Of a stretch of 42,386 nt of DNA, positions 16,926-26,775 are shown one piece after another (position 1 is the first letter of the stretch; every line of letters begins with the position of its first letter). The notes beneath the pieces are model-generated. The model made no database searches, was not told the DNA's origin, and saw nothing but the letters and a program-made list of their open reading frames with translations. Location: assembly GCA_943354605.1 (NCBI GenBank), contig CALRCK010000001.1:41868-84253 (forward strand), in the 5' to 3' direction. Source of the stretch: Candidatus Uhrbacteria bacterium. Its GTDB lineage: Bacteria; Patescibacteriota; Patescibacteriia; UBA9934. The position numbers were made by a program, and so were the translations under genes.

Positions 16926-16989
16926 TGATGCCTCCGAAGTTCCTGCCCTCAATGAATCCCTAAGCCCATCATCGCCAGCCGCAATACCT

Positions 16990-18378
16990 ATGAACACACA
17001 CGAGCTTTGGGAGGCAGTTTTGGGAGAAATGGAGCTCAAGGTAAGCAAAGCTCACTTTACGACGTGGTTCCGCAAAACCTTTGTGAGCGATTACCACAAC
17101 GGGGAGGTCGTTATTGGCGTCCCAAACACCATCACGCAGCAGTGGATTAGTAAAAAACACCACCGCGACATCCTTGAGACCATCCAAGGCATCACCAATC
17201 AGGCGGTTCGTAGCCTCACATATCGCATCGCAACACGAACCGAGGCCCCGCAGCCGCTGATCCTCGAAGAAAAGAAGCCGGTCGCCCCAAAAGAAGGAGC
17301 CGAGGACTATGGATTCGTTGCAACAGGAAGCGCGGAGTCCGGCGGAACTGGTACCATCACCGTGAACCCGCAGTACACCTTCCAGACATTTGTCGTTGGG
17401 AAACAGAACGAGCTCGCCCACGCTGCGGCGCAGGCCGTCGCCGCGCAACCAGGAGGAGCCTACAACCCGCTTTTCATTTACGGTGGCGTCGGACTGGGCA
17501 AAACCCACCTGCTCCACGCTATCGCCAACGAAATGCGCCGACGAAACCCGAACGTCCGCATCCTCTACGTCACGTGCGAGCGATTTACGAACGATTTCAT
17601 TAACGCAATCCGCTCCGGTAAAGGAAAGGAATTTAAAGACCGCTACCGCAACGTCGATCTGCTCTTGATCGACGACATTCAATTCATCACTGGAAAGGAA
17701 GGAACGCAGGAAGAGTTTTTCCATACGTTTAACGCGCTTCATCAAGAACAGCGCCAAATTGTTATCTCGTCAGACCGCCCGCCAAAATCCATCACCAGTC
17801 TTGAAAAGCGCCTGCAGTCCCGCCTTGAATGGGGAATGCTTGTTGACGTTGGTATGCCAGATCTGGAAACCCGCATCGCAATTCTCCAGCGCAAGTGTAT
17901 AGAAAAGGCGTTCCCGCTCGATCGCGAAATCCTTCACTACGTTGCGAGCAATATTTATTCGAATATCCGTGAACTTGAAGGTGCACTAAATAAAATCATC
18001 GCCATCCACCAATTCCGTAACATTTCACCAACACTCGAAACGGTAAAGCCGATTATCGCGAGCTTTGAATCCGAAAACGTTCGAAAAACCGTTACTCCGC
18101 GCCAACTCATTCTCATCGTTTCCGAATACTTCGATATCACTGTTGAGGACATCCTAGGAAAGTCGCGCGAGAAAAAGCTCGCGTTCCCACGCCAAATCAT
18201 CATGTACCTTATGCGAGAGGAAATGAAAACGTCGTATCCAGCAATTGGCGACGAGCTTGGCGGGCGCGACCACACCACCGCGATGCACGCATATGGAAAA
18301 ATTTCAGACCTTATTAAAACCGACGAAAAGCTTCAAAAGGATCTCGAGCTCATCAAACAAAAGCTGTACGCGGGATAA
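16990..18378 (+). CDS. dnaA: chromosomal replication initiator DnaA
   Basis: YNPLFIYGGVGLGKTHLLHAIANEM, IDDIQFITGKE, C-terminal GGRDHTTAMHAYGKI. Confidence 0.99.
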   Translation: MNTHELWEAVLGEMELKVSKAHFTTWFRKTFVSDYHNGEVVIGVPNTITQQWISKKHHRDILETIQGITNQAVRSLTYRIATRTEAPQPLILEEKKPVAPKEGAEDYGFVATGSAESGGTGTITVNPQYTFQTFVVGKQNELAHAAAQAVAAQPGGAYNPLFIYGGVGLGKTHLLHAIANEMRRRNPNVRILYVTCERFTNDFINAIRSGKGKEFKDRYRNVDLLLIDDIQFITGKEGTQEEFFHTFNALHQEQRQIVISSDRPPKSITSLEKRLQSRLEWGMLVDVGMPDLETRIAILQRKCIEKAFPLDREILHYVASNIYSNIRELEGALNKIIAIHQFRNISPTLETVKPIIASFESENVRKTVTPRQLILIVSEYFDITVEDILGKSREKKLAFPRQIIMYLMREEMKTSYPAIGDELGGRDHTTAMHAYGKISDLIKTDEKLQKDLELIKQKLYAG

Positions 18379-18666
18379 CGTGAGGATAAAAGGAGACATC
18401 CCTGTGAATTGTGGATGAACGGTGCAAAAGGCCGTGGACGAGTGGGTGGATTTCCTTGGGGAAACGGGTAGGATAACAAGGGGACAAAAATGCTGATCAG
18501 GTGGCCGCACAGAGTTATCTCCACACCCGTCACCGCCGTCTGCACGGATCGTCCACTGCAAGAAACAGGAAATCCTCACGCCCCCGTGGGCATACAACGG
18601 TTATCCACTTCATACACACCCCTTACTGTTACTACTGGTTCTTATAGAGATATTAATTTCCTGATT
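18379..18666. other. dnaA-dnaN intergenic region with DnaA-box-like sites (candidate oriC)
   Basis: TGTGGATGA (18410), TTATCTCCA (18515), TTATCCACT (18601). Confidence 0.6.
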
Positions 18667-19800
18667 GTGAAGCTCTCTTGCACGCGAGAAAATTTGTACC
18701 AAGGTCTGGCCATCACGAGCCATATCTCCGGAAAGAACACAAACCTTCCTATTCTGAACAACGTTTTGCTCCGCGCAGATGTTGGTGGTATTAAGCTGAC
18801 CGCAACAAACCTTGAACTCACCATTACCTGTACCATCCGTGGAAAGGTGGATCAACCGGGGGAGTATACGCTTCCATCGAAGCTTTTTGCGGATTACGTT
18901 GCGCTTCTTCCAAACGAGCGCGTTGATCTCGACCTTTTGGATCACGCAGTATCGATTGTGTGTGAGAAGACGAAGACGAAGATTAACGGAATTCCTGCAA
19001 ACGAATTCCCGTTAATTCCACCGGTCACCGGGGGTGTGCGTTTCGTTGTTCCAGTGGCCGCACTCGATGTAGCGCTCGGGCAAGTGCTGTTTGCGGTCGC
19101 AACAAACGAGGCGCGTCAGGCATTGACTGGTGTGTTTATGCACTTCGACGGACTCAATAAACAGCTCGTTCTTGCAGCGACGGATAGTTATCGACTCGGC
19201 GAAAAGACGATTGCGCTCGGTGAAGCAGCGGAAGGCGAGCGGAAGGCAATCGTGCCATCGCGAACGCTCGGCGAGCTTCGAAGAATTTTGAGCGTGCTTC
19301 GAGACAGTGTAGAGAACCCGGAAAACATCGATGTCGAGCTTACTGAGAGTCAGATCGTGTTTCGATACGGAACAGTCGAACTCTCATCGCGAACGGTGGA
19401 GGGTGTGTATCCAGACTACCGACAGATTATCCCTAAATCATCGACCACAGAAATCACCATCGATAAGGCGGCATTTTCTCAGGCCATTCGAAGAACGAGT
19501 TTGTTTTCAAAGGCAGGCTTGTTCGACGTTCGTCTCGAAACGAACCCGGCTGAAAAAACCGTTACGCTTTCTGCTGCAGATGTCGGCCGTGGAGAGAATA
19601 CGGTGACGGTTGAAGGCGAAATGACGGGAAATGCAAACTCAGCCGTGCTGAACTTCCGATACCTTTTGGATGGTGTGAACGCGATGACCTCGGAAAAGAT
19701 TGTCCTGAAGTTCATTGACGCCATGCAGCCTTGCGTCGTGACACCACACAATCTTCCGGACGAAAAGTATTTGTATATCGTGATGCCAATCAGGCAGTAG
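18667..19800 (+). CDS. dnaN: DNA polymerase III beta subunit (sliding clamp)
   Basis: VKLSCTRENLYQGLAITSHISGKNTNLPILNNVLLRA...; GTG start at 18667 within ORF 18490..19800; C-terminal YLYIVMPIRQ. Confidence 0.96.
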   Translation: MKLSCTRENLYQGLAITSHISGKNTNLPILNNVLLRADVGGIKLTATNLELTITCTIRGKVDQPGEYTLPSKLFADYVALLPNERVDLDLLDHAVSIVCEKTKTKINGIPANEFPLIPPVTGGVRFVVPVAALDVALGQVLFAVATNEARQALTGVFMHFDGLNKQLVLAATDSYRLGEKTIALGEAAEGERKAIVPSRTLGELRRILSVLRDSVENPENIDVELTESQIVFRYGTVELSSRTVEGVYPDYRQIIPKSSTTEITIDKAAFSQAIRRTSLFSKAGLFDVRLETNPAEKTVTLSAADVGRGENTVTVEGEMTGNANSAVLNFRYLLDGVNAMTSEKIVLKFIDAMQPCVVTPHNLPDEKYLYIVMPIRQ

Positions 19801-19823
19801 TCGCCAAAGAGTGTGGGGTTTCG

Positions 19824-19853
19824 TTGACGGGCCCGGAGAAATGCGGCTAAGAT
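19824..19853 (+). promoter_or_regulatory. promoter of 19865 gene
   Basis: TTGACG (19824-19829), 18-nt spacer, TAAGAT (19848-19853). Confidence 0.5.
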
Positions 19854-19864
19854 GAGCTGAATTC

Positions 19865-20350
19865 TTGGAGTCCTGGATGCTGTATGCAATGGATTCTTCG
19901 CCCGTTCTTTTTCGTACACAGCCGTTCGGTGCTCGAGAGTCGGAGATTCTCGTGCACTGGGCGGAAATCGACGCCTTTTTGGAGGGCGTTGCCACGCAGA
20001 TCGACGCAATTCGCTGTTCTGGCGCCGATCCGCCTCTTTCCTTCGCGTGGATTCCTGCGGTTCGGATCGCTGAAATCATCGAGGAGTCCCTCGCGCCGAT
20101 TCCGGAGGCAGTGAATCGACGCGGGCTCTGGTTCCTCGTCATGGCGTATCTGGACGCACGGCAAGAGCCGCGTCGTTGGTACAGCCTGAGCGACGACGAG
20201 GTGTCGTGTCTGGCCTGGATGTTTCCAGAGGGGAACGGTGGAGATCGGAACGAAGACGATGCTCTCCGGCCGCGCGAGCTCGTCGCTCTGTACCTCTACG
20301 AACGTGCTGGGAGGGCACCGGACTGGTTTCAGCCTATGCCGGAGGCATGA
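19865..20350 (+). CDS. hypothetical protein
   Basis: 161 aa ORF with upstream promoter-like sequence and downstream hairpin; no family recognised. Confidence 0.6.
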   Translation: MESWMLYAMDSSPVLFRTQPFGARESEILVHWAEIDAFLEGVATQIDAIRCSGADPPLSFAWIPAVRIAEIIEESLAPIPEAVNRRGLWFLVMAYLDARQEPRRWYSLSDDEVSCLAWMFPEGNGGDRNEDDALRPRELVALYLYERAGRAPDWFQPMPEA

Positions 20351-20390
20351 CACGCGTGGCACACAATAGGGGTTGCACCCAACGAACACG

Positions 20391-20425
20391 ACGCCCGGCA
20401 GACTCGCGAGGAGTTTGCCGGGCGT
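20391..20425. terminator. bidirectional hairpin terminator
   Basis: ACGCCCGGCA...TGCCGGGCGT between convergent genes. Confidence 0.75.
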
Positions 20426-20443
20426 TGAAATCTGCCTCCTTCC

Positions 20444-23428
20444 CTAGAGCGCTGGAGTGGTAACTGGCGCGGTAATGAGCACGCTATCGATCGGAGTTCC
20501 TGTGGTTGATGTGGGAGCAGTGACGGTAACAATTACCGGACTTGATTCAAGCGTTCCTCCGGTTGGGGTTGATGCTCGCGCGACAAGTTGATATCGCGCG
20601 TCGGCACCGATGTCCCAGGAAATGCTAGTGATTGATGACGGGCTCGACGCACTTCCAATCATCTTCGTTTCTCCGGTCCAAAGATTTTCCGCGGTTACTT
20701 CGAGATACGTGATTTCATTCACGTTCGGAATTTCAACGACGACGGTGTATGGGTTACCGGTGTTGTCGATGGTTTGATTCGAGAATGGATTCGTGATGTG
20801 GAACGTCGCGGCTTCTCCGCTAGATTCGTTGACGGATACTGTGACGCTGTCGCTCGCGCTGTTATCGACGTCATCGTAGAGCGCTGCGCCAAGGGTGTGG
20901 CTCCCGGTTGTGACCCAGCTCGGAAGAGTGAAGGTATCGCCGTTCATGTTGTGGCTGGTGTATACGAGTGCGCCGTCCACAGTGTATTCCACTCGTGAGA
21001 ATGCTCGATGGATAGAGGAGTTGAGCGTCGTCGTCACCGCTCGCCCAAAGATATCTCCGCTTTTTGGAGAGACAAACGACAGGCTTGGCTGGTTTTGTGG
21101 GATGTGGACATCGTCGGTCTCTGTCGGAACATCTTGGCACGCGGTGATCGTGGCTTCTCCAGGTTTCAGGTTGGCGTTGTGTTTGGTGATCCACGCTTGA
21201 ACCGCGTCTTCCCAGATTTGGTAGTACGGATCCACCGTGGGGTCTTCTGGTGCCGGTCCTCGAGGGTCGTCTTTATTCACGTACGTCAGAACATTGTGAT
21301 ATTCTCCGCACGTTTTTGTTTCTGTAAATCGGTCTGGTGTGAGTGCGGTTGCGAGTTTTCCGGTGCTCGTGTCGATGGTGTATGTCTGAACGGGAATATT
21401 CCCGTCGAGCATGTCTTTTCCGGTTGATGCGATGGTTGGGGTGGGGAAGGTCTCGATTGGTGTGCCGTCGAGCGCCTTCTGCATGAACTCTTTCCACATT
21501 GGTGCCGCAACAAAAACGGCTTCTGCGTTTTTATACATCTTTGTTCCATCGGTGTTTCCCACCCAAACGCCCGCAGCGAGTGAAGGGGTGTAGCCCATGG
21601 TCCACGCGTCGTTGAAGTCGCTCGTGGTTCCGGTTTTTGCAGCCACCGGACGGGCGCCAAGCTGTAGTGCGCTGTTCACGCCGAAAATATATGACCGCGC
21701 GTTGTTGTCTGAAAGCACGTTACTGACGGTATTGGCGATGTTTGCGTCAATGACTTGTGTTCCAACGTGATCTTCCGCCTTCCACTCCTCGAGGGTTGTG
21801 CCGGTGGAATCGGTGACCTTGAGGATTCCCGTTGTGGTTTGTTGAATTCCGCCGTTCGCGAACGTTCCATACGCTCGGAGGTGGTCGATCATAGTGACCT
21901 CTCCGCCACCAAGAACGAGGGAAAGTCCAAAGCGGGAGCGATCGTTGAGCGTGGTGTATCCCATGCGCTGCAAGAACGTCAGGGCGTTGTCCACGCCAAC
22001 GAGATACATGGCTTTGACGGCGGGAATGTTCAATGACCCCTGGAGTGCTTTGCGCATCGTGACATAGCCATGCTCGCCGTTGTCGTAGTTGTGTGGATCA
22101 TATGGGCCGGTTTCGGTTGGCATCACGGTATCCACGTCCCAGAGAATGGTGTTTGGCGTATAGCCCTTTTCCCACGATGCGGCGTAAATGAGCGGCTTCA
22201 TACTGCTTCCTGGCTGCAGCGGTCGTTGCGTGACGTTCACCTGGCCCTGGATGTCGTCATTGAAATAGTCTGCGCTCCCAACCATCGCGAGAACTTGTCC
22301 GGTTTTTGGATCAAGAGCAAGGAGGCCTGCGTTGTTGAACCCGTACGTTTCGCCCTTGGCGTCCACCGTTTCCTTTACTGCGGCTTCGGCGGCAACCTGT
22401 TTGTCGAAGTCGAGGGTGGTAATAACGTTCAGTCCGCCAGTTTCCACTTCGCGCTCTGTATAGCTTGCCTCGAGCTGGTCTTTGACCCAAAGCACAAAAT
22501 GCGGCGCAGTGATGTTGCCGAGTTTTGCAACGACGGGAGTGTCCTCCGCTTCCGCAGCAACAACTTGGTCGTGTGTGATGTATCCAAGCTCCTCCATGCC
22601 CTCAAGAATCCAATCGCGGCGTTCCCTGAGGCGGTCGGCGTCTTTGAGATATGTACTTGGTTGTTTGGGGAGCGCTGCAAGGGTTGCGGACTGTGCAAGA
22701 TCGAGATCCTTCACGTCTTTTCCAAAATACGCCTGACTCGCGGACTGCACGCCGTAATTTGCGCCGCCATATCCGATTTGATTGAGGTAAAGCCCGAGAA
22801 TTTCTTGCTTGGTAAATTTTTCCTCTACAGCGTACGACAGGAGGATCTCCTTTATTTTACGAATTGCTGTTTTATCAAGGGTTAAGATGACATTTCGTAC
22901 CATTTGTTGGGTGAGTGTTGATGCGCCTTGGGCCTTGCAACCGCACTTAATGTCCTCGTAAATAGAGCGGGCGATGCTGAGATAGTTAATTCCGTGATGA
23001 TTGTAGAATTGACGGTCTTCTGCGGTAATCGTCGCGTTAATGAGATCTTGAGGAATTTGTTCCACCGGAACAATGGTTCGTTTTTCGCTTTCGGCGATTT
23101 CGTAGAGGAGATGGGTGCCGGTGCGGTCGTAGATTTTCGTGGACTGCGCAACATCGCGGTTCAGGATGTCTTCTGGCGTTGGCAGCGTTTGTTTGATCCA
23201 AAGGTATCCAGCAAAAAGCACCAAGCCGCTCAAAAGAATGAGGGCGATTCCGCCGAGAACGAGATTTTTGAGGAGCGACCCTTTGGTGACGGCTTTCATC
23301 CGATGGAGAAGCGCGGCAACAAAGCGGTTCTTGTGAAGGTCGGCTCGGTACTTGCCGTATCGTTGCATAAAACGTTCGAAAAAATGGTGCGTTGGTTGCA
23401 TAATACGTTGCGCACAAAAAAAGGGCAA
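20444..23428 (-). CDS. penicillin-binding protein 1A family (transglycosylase/transpeptidase)
   Basis: GT51 (ATITAEDRQFYNHHGINYLSIARSI..., QGASTLTQQMVRN) and transpeptidase motifs (QPGSSMKPLIYA, AAKTGTTSDFNDAW). Confidence 0.96.
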   Translation of the reverse strand: MPFFCAQRIMQPTHHFFERFMQRYGKYRADLHKNRFVAALLHRMKAVTKGSLLKNLVLGGIALILLSGLVLFAGYLWIKQTLPTPEDILNRDVAQSTKIYDRTGTHLLYEIAESEKRTIVPVEQIPQDLINATITAEDRQFYNHHGINYLSIARSIYEDIKCGCKAQGASTLTQQMVRNVILTLDKTAIRKIKEILLSYAVEEKFTKQEILGLYLNQIGYGGANYGVQSASQAYFGKDVKDLDLAQSATLAALPKQPSTYLKDADRLRERRDWILEGMEELGYITHDQVVAAEAEDTPVVAKLGNITAPHFVLWVKDQLEASYTEREVETGGLNVITTLDFDKQVAAEAAVKETVDAKGETYGFNNAGLLALDPKTGQVLAMVGSADYFNDDIQGQVNVTQRPLQPGSSMKPLIYAASWEKGYTPNTILWDVDTVMPTETGPYDPHNYDNGEHGYVTMRKALQGSLNIPAVKAMYLVGVDNALTFLQRMGYTTLNDRSRFGLSLVLGGGEVTMIDHLRAYGTFANGGIQQTTTGILKVTDSTGTTLEEWKAEDHVGTQVIDANIANTVSNVLSDNNARSYIFGVNSALQLGARPVAAKTGTTSDFNDAWTMGYTPSLAAGVWVGNTDGTKMYKNAEAVFVAAPMWKEFMQKALDGTPIETFPTPTIASTGKDMLDGNIPVQTYTIDTSTGKLATALTPDRFTETKTCGEYHNVLTYVNKDDPRGPAPEDPTVDPYYQIWEDAVQAWITKHNANLKPGEATITACQDVPTETDDVHIPQNQPSLSFVSPKSGDIFGRAVTTTLNSSIHRAFSRVEYTVDGALVYTSHNMNGDTFTLPSWVTTGSHTLGAALYDDVDNSASDSVTVSVNESSGEAATFHITNPFSNQTIDNTGNPYTVVVEIPNVNEITYLEVTAENLWTGETKMIGSASSPSSITSISWDIGADARYQLVARASTPTGGTLESSPVIVTVTAPTSTTGTPIDSVLITAPVTTPAL

Positions 23429-23480
23429 AAAACATGGTGGACAACTTGGCTAACCTTAGCCAATAAATGGCAAAAAACCG

Positions 23481-23509
23481 TTGACAAAATGGTGTGGAAA
23501 TGCTATACT
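23481..23509 (+). promoter_or_regulatory. consensus sigma70 promoter for 3D-domain gene
   Basis: TTGACA (23481-23486), 17-nt spacer, TATACT (23504-23509), only 6 nt before ATG 23516. Confidence 0.8.
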
Positions 23510-23515
23510 CATGCC

Positions 23516-24070
23516 ATGAAAAATTCGGCGACAGTAGCCGATTTTTTATATCTTATGATCAATCGCCTCAAAACGATCCTCAAGCGTTCACCGGTAGAAG
23601 TTGCAACTCTTGCTGCTATGGTTCTTCTTGCCGGATACTTTGCCCTCCCCTCTGCGGCTCGTGCCACGGCAACCGCATTTTCGGTTGGTCGGGCAACGGA
23701 ACTTGAGGTTGCGGCCATGAAGAACGCGACCATGCCATTTGGTCAGCTTCCTGGCGCGGATCTTCGTGACCCGACATATACCATGCGGGTGACCGCAACG
23801 GCGTACAACAGCGATCCTGCACAAACCGACGACACGCCGTTTATTACGGCAAGCGGTACCCACGTCCGTCCTGGAGTTATTGCGGCGAACTTCTTGCCCA
23901 TGGGAACAATGGTCAAGATTCCTGAGTACTTCGGTGACCAGATCTTTACGGTGGAAGACCGTATGAATCCCCGGTACGACAAGCGCATCGACATCTGGAT
24001 GGAGGAGGGCCCCGGTGCTCGTCAGTTCGGCGTTCGCACCGTCGCAATTGAAGTCTATCGCGCGAAGTAA
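23516..24070 (+). CDS. 3D-domain (double-psi barrel) secreted protein
   Basis: MRVTATAYNSDPAQTDDTPFITASGTHVRPGVIAANFLPMGTMVKIPEYFGDQIFTVEDRMNPRYDKRIDIWM: 3D domain; N-terminal TM. Confidence 0.9.
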   Translation: MKNSATVADFLYLMINRLKTILKRSPVEVATLAAMVLLAGYFALPSAARATATAFSVGRATELEVAAMKNATMPFGQLPGADLRDPTYTMRVTATAYNSDPAQTDDTPFITASGTHVRPGVIAANFLPMGTMVKIPEYFGDQIFTVEDRMNPRYDKRIDIWMEEGPGARQFGVRTVAIEVYRAK

Positions 24071-24078
24071 CAGCCAAA

Positions 24079-24118
24079 AGAAGGGGCTCTCGAGCAATCG
24101 GGAGCCCCTTCTTTTTTT
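24079..24118 (+). terminator. intrinsic terminator of 3D-domain gene
   Basis: AGAAGGGGCTC...GAGCCCCTTCT followed by TTTTTT. Confidence 0.9.
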
Positions 24119-24159
24119 CACGTTGCCCAACGCGCCCGTTTCCCCTACACTACCCACAT

Positions 24160-24765
24160 ATGAAACGCCTTCTTTTTTCCTTTGGTGCTGCGGTGCTTTT
24201 GCTCACTGGTGCGGGCTGCCTTTCAAGTTTTACGTCAGGAACAGCTGATTCGGCGGATCCCACCGGCAAGTGGAAACTTGATTTTGATCTGCCTTCGGGC
24301 TGGGTTGAGGTAGTGAATTATCCGCAGCCGCTGAAAACTGCAGTGACTCTTTCAAAAGACGTGAATCACACGATGGGTGTCATTACATTGCAAAATACGG
24401 ATAAAGCCATCGCGCGAACCACGACGCCGGAGGCATCCGTGCCAACAGACAGCTATGTCACAGCAAACTACACAAAAATCGATGTTGATTGGCTGGATTC
24501 TCGTCGCGCAATTCCAAAAGATGCAACAGATTTGGGAAACGGGTTTTATAAGGCGGCGGCAAGCACCGAGCCATGCGATCCGGGTTCGTGCACGACGTCG
24601 TATTATTTCAAGACTGACGCTGGCGAAAAATATCTCTTTACGGTGTGGCAGAACGGGCAAGATATTTCCGTTGCAGAGCCGGTGATTCTCTCAGCGAAAG
24701 TCGTAACCGAATTCACGGACACGGCTCCATCTGCAGCCGTGGGTGACGTGAAAACAAATGAGTAG
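24160..24765 (+). CDS. putative lipoprotein
   Basis: Signal peptide with lipobox LTGAGC; 201 aa, no family recognised. Confidence 0.75.
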   Translation: MKRLLFSFGAAVLLLTGAGCLSSFTSGTADSADPTGKWKLDFDLPSGWVEVVNYPQPLKTAVTLSKDVNHTMGVITLQNTDKAIARTTTPEASVPTDSYVTANYTKIDVDWLDSRRAIPKDATDLGNGFYKAAASTEPCDPGSCTTSYYFKTDAGEKYLFTVWQNGQDISVAEPVILSAKVVTEFTDTAPSAAVGDVKTNE

Positions 24766-24778
24766 AAAAAATACAAAG

Positions 24779-24809
24779 AAAATACTCCGTCGCAACGACG
24801 GAGTATTTT
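24779..24809. terminator. bidirectional terminator (lipoprotein gene / tRNA-Cys)
   Basis: AAAATACTCCGTCG-CAA-CGACGGAGTATTTT, 14-bp stem. Confidence 0.88.
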
Positions 24810-24812
24810 CTT

Positions 24813-24888
24813 TGGAGGCCGTGGCCAGATTCGAACCGGCGTATCGCGGTTTTGCAGACCGCTGTGTTAACCACTTCACCACACGGCC
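24813..24888 (-). tRNA. tRNA-Cys (GCA), CCA encoded
   Basis: Minus strand GGCCGTG...CTGCAAA anticodon loop...GGTTCGAATC...CACGGCC-T-CCA. Confidence 0.95.
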
Positions 24889-24956
24889 AAGATTGAACGA
24901 TGGGAATGTATCAGAAAAACTTCGTGAAAGCAACGGCGGTACGGTATACTTTTTAC

Positions 24957-26750
24957 ATGTCGGAACACGACGAAAAGGAGGACAAAAAGTACCAACTCAC
25001 GTGGAATGAGTTTTGGGCAATGTTGGGGCCAAGCATGAGAAAATACCTTGGCGCTTATATTTTTTCGGTTCTTTTTATTGTTATCGCGTCGCTTGCCCAA
25101 GTCGCGGAGCCGATTATTTACGGAAAAATCATCGACGTGCTTTTTGCCGGAAGCACCGATTTGATGGCAAGGATTCTTCCGCTTGTTGGGTTTTGGGCCG
25201 GGGCGTTTGTGATAAGTATCGCGCTTTCGCAGTGTGCGCAGCTCCTTGGGTGGTGGGTGGGGAATCAAGCGGCAAACGATTTTTTGTATCGCGCGTTGGG
25301 GAAGGTTCTCTATTGGGATGCGGATCGGTTTGGGAAGGATTCGAGCGGCGCAATTTCAAAACGCATCGATCGCGCGTGGGAAAAATCGTTCGACGTGAGT
25401 GGACGAATGCTCGCCGACGTTCTCCCAACGCTCGTCACGTTTGTTTTTGTGCTTATCAGCGGAATTGTTCTTGATTGGCGCATGACAATCGCGGCACTGG
25501 CAACGATTCCGATCGCAGCATTCCTTACGTTTGTCGTCCACCGGAAAACCGAGGATCGCCAGTCAAAACTCATGGAGGCGTGGGAGGCATTGAGTGCAAA
25601 TATTCACGAAACGCTGCAGAACATTTTGCCGATTAAAATCTTTGCCGGCGAGGACCGTATTGAACAACAGCAGATCGATGCCATTGAAAACGTAACGCGA
25701 CGTCAGCACACCCTTCATTATTTCTGGACGGCGCTTGGGGTTGGGAACGGAATCGTTCGGCTAGGTTCTCGCGTCATCGTGTTATTGGTTGGGGTGTGGC
25801 TCATCGCCGCCGGCTCGCTGACGGTGGGAAAGATGGTGACATTTTTGGGAATGCTGAACTACATTCTTGCGCCGTTTGATTATTTGCTCGCCGATGTGAT
25901 GCGGAGAATGGGGGAGGCTCGTGCGGCATTTGCGCGTCTTGCGAAGGACTGGTTTGAAGAGAATAGGATTGTCGAGACCACGCATCCCAAGCGTTTGAAA
26001 CAGGTGAAGGGAATCGTGGTGTTTGATGACGTGCGGTATCGATATGCCGGGAAGAAAAACGACGCCATTCACAGTGTGAGTCTCACAATTCCTGCGGGAA
26101 CAAGCATGGCGCTTGTTGGCCGATCTGGAAGCGGCAAGAGTACATTTGTGAAATTTCTGAATCGGTTTCTCGACCCAGATTCGGGGGAGGTTGTCATCGA
26201 TGGAATCGATGTGAAATCGGTAAAAATGGAAGACCTGCGTCGCGCGGTTGGCATTGTGCAGCAGGATACGGTCTTGTTTAACGACACGATCTTGAACAAC
26301 ATTCGGTTTGCACAGCCCAAGGCAACGAAAGAAGATGTGATGGTGGCGTGCAAAAAAGCACAGGCGCATGAGTTTATTCTTGGCCTTCCAAAAAAGTACG
26401 ACACGATTGTTGGCGAACGTGGCGTGAAGCTTTCCGGTGGCGAGCGCCAGCGCGTTTCTTTGGCGCGAGTATTCCTTTCAAATCCGCCAATTTTGGTTCT
26501 CGACGAATCCACGAGTGCACTTGATTCGGAAACCGAGGTAAAAGTGCAGGAGGCTTTGCGAGAAGTGATGAAGGGACGAACAACGATTGTCATCGCACAC
26601 CGATTATCGACGGTGTATATGGCGGACACCATTGTGGTATTAGACGGGGGAAAGATTGTGGAAAAGGGGACGCACGACGAGTTGTTACGGAAAGGCGGAA
26701 TGTACGATAGACTGTGGAGGCTGCAGAGCGGCGGATACTTGCCGGAATAA
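24957..26750 (+). CDS. ABC transporter, fused permease/ATP-binding (exporter type)
   Basis: TM domain plus Walker A GRSGSGKST, LSGGERQRVSLARVFL, ILVLDESTSALD. Confidence 0.96.
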   Translation: MSEHDEKEDKKYQLTWNEFWAMLGPSMRKYLGAYIFSVLFIVIASLAQVAEPIIYGKIIDVLFAGSTDLMARILPLVGFWAGAFVISIALSQCAQLLGWWVGNQAANDFLYRALGKVLYWDADRFGKDSSGAISKRIDRAWEKSFDVSGRMLADVLPTLVTFVFVLISGIVLDWRMTIAALATIPIAAFLTFVVHRKTEDRQSKLMEAWEALSANIHETLQNILPIKIFAGEDRIEQQQIDAIENVTRRQHTLHYFWTALGVGNGIVRLGSRVIVLLVGVWLIAAGSLTVGKMVTFLGMLNYILAPFDYLLADVMRRMGEARAAFARLAKDWFEENRIVETTHPKRLKQVKGIVVFDDVRYRYAGKKNDAIHSVSLTIPAGTSMALVGRSGSGKSTFVKFLNRFLDPDSGEVVIDGIDVKSVKMEDLRRAVGIVQQDTVLFNDTILNNIRFAQPKATKEDVMVACKKAQAHEFILGLPKKYDTIVGERGVKLSGGERQRVSLARVFLSNPPILVLDESTSALDSETEVKVQEALREVMKGRTTIVIAHRLSTVYMADTIVVLDGGKIVEKGTHDELLRKGGMYDRLWRLQSGGYLPE

Positions 26751-26775
26751 TCATCATCGATTTTGTAGAGCACTT

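Noticed and set aside
22070-22885. 271-aa plus-strand ORF opposite PBP1A, and N-terminal part of ORF 22928..24070
   Set aside because: Antisense to clearly conserved PBP1A motifs; the 3D-domain protein begins at 23516 after a consensus promoter.
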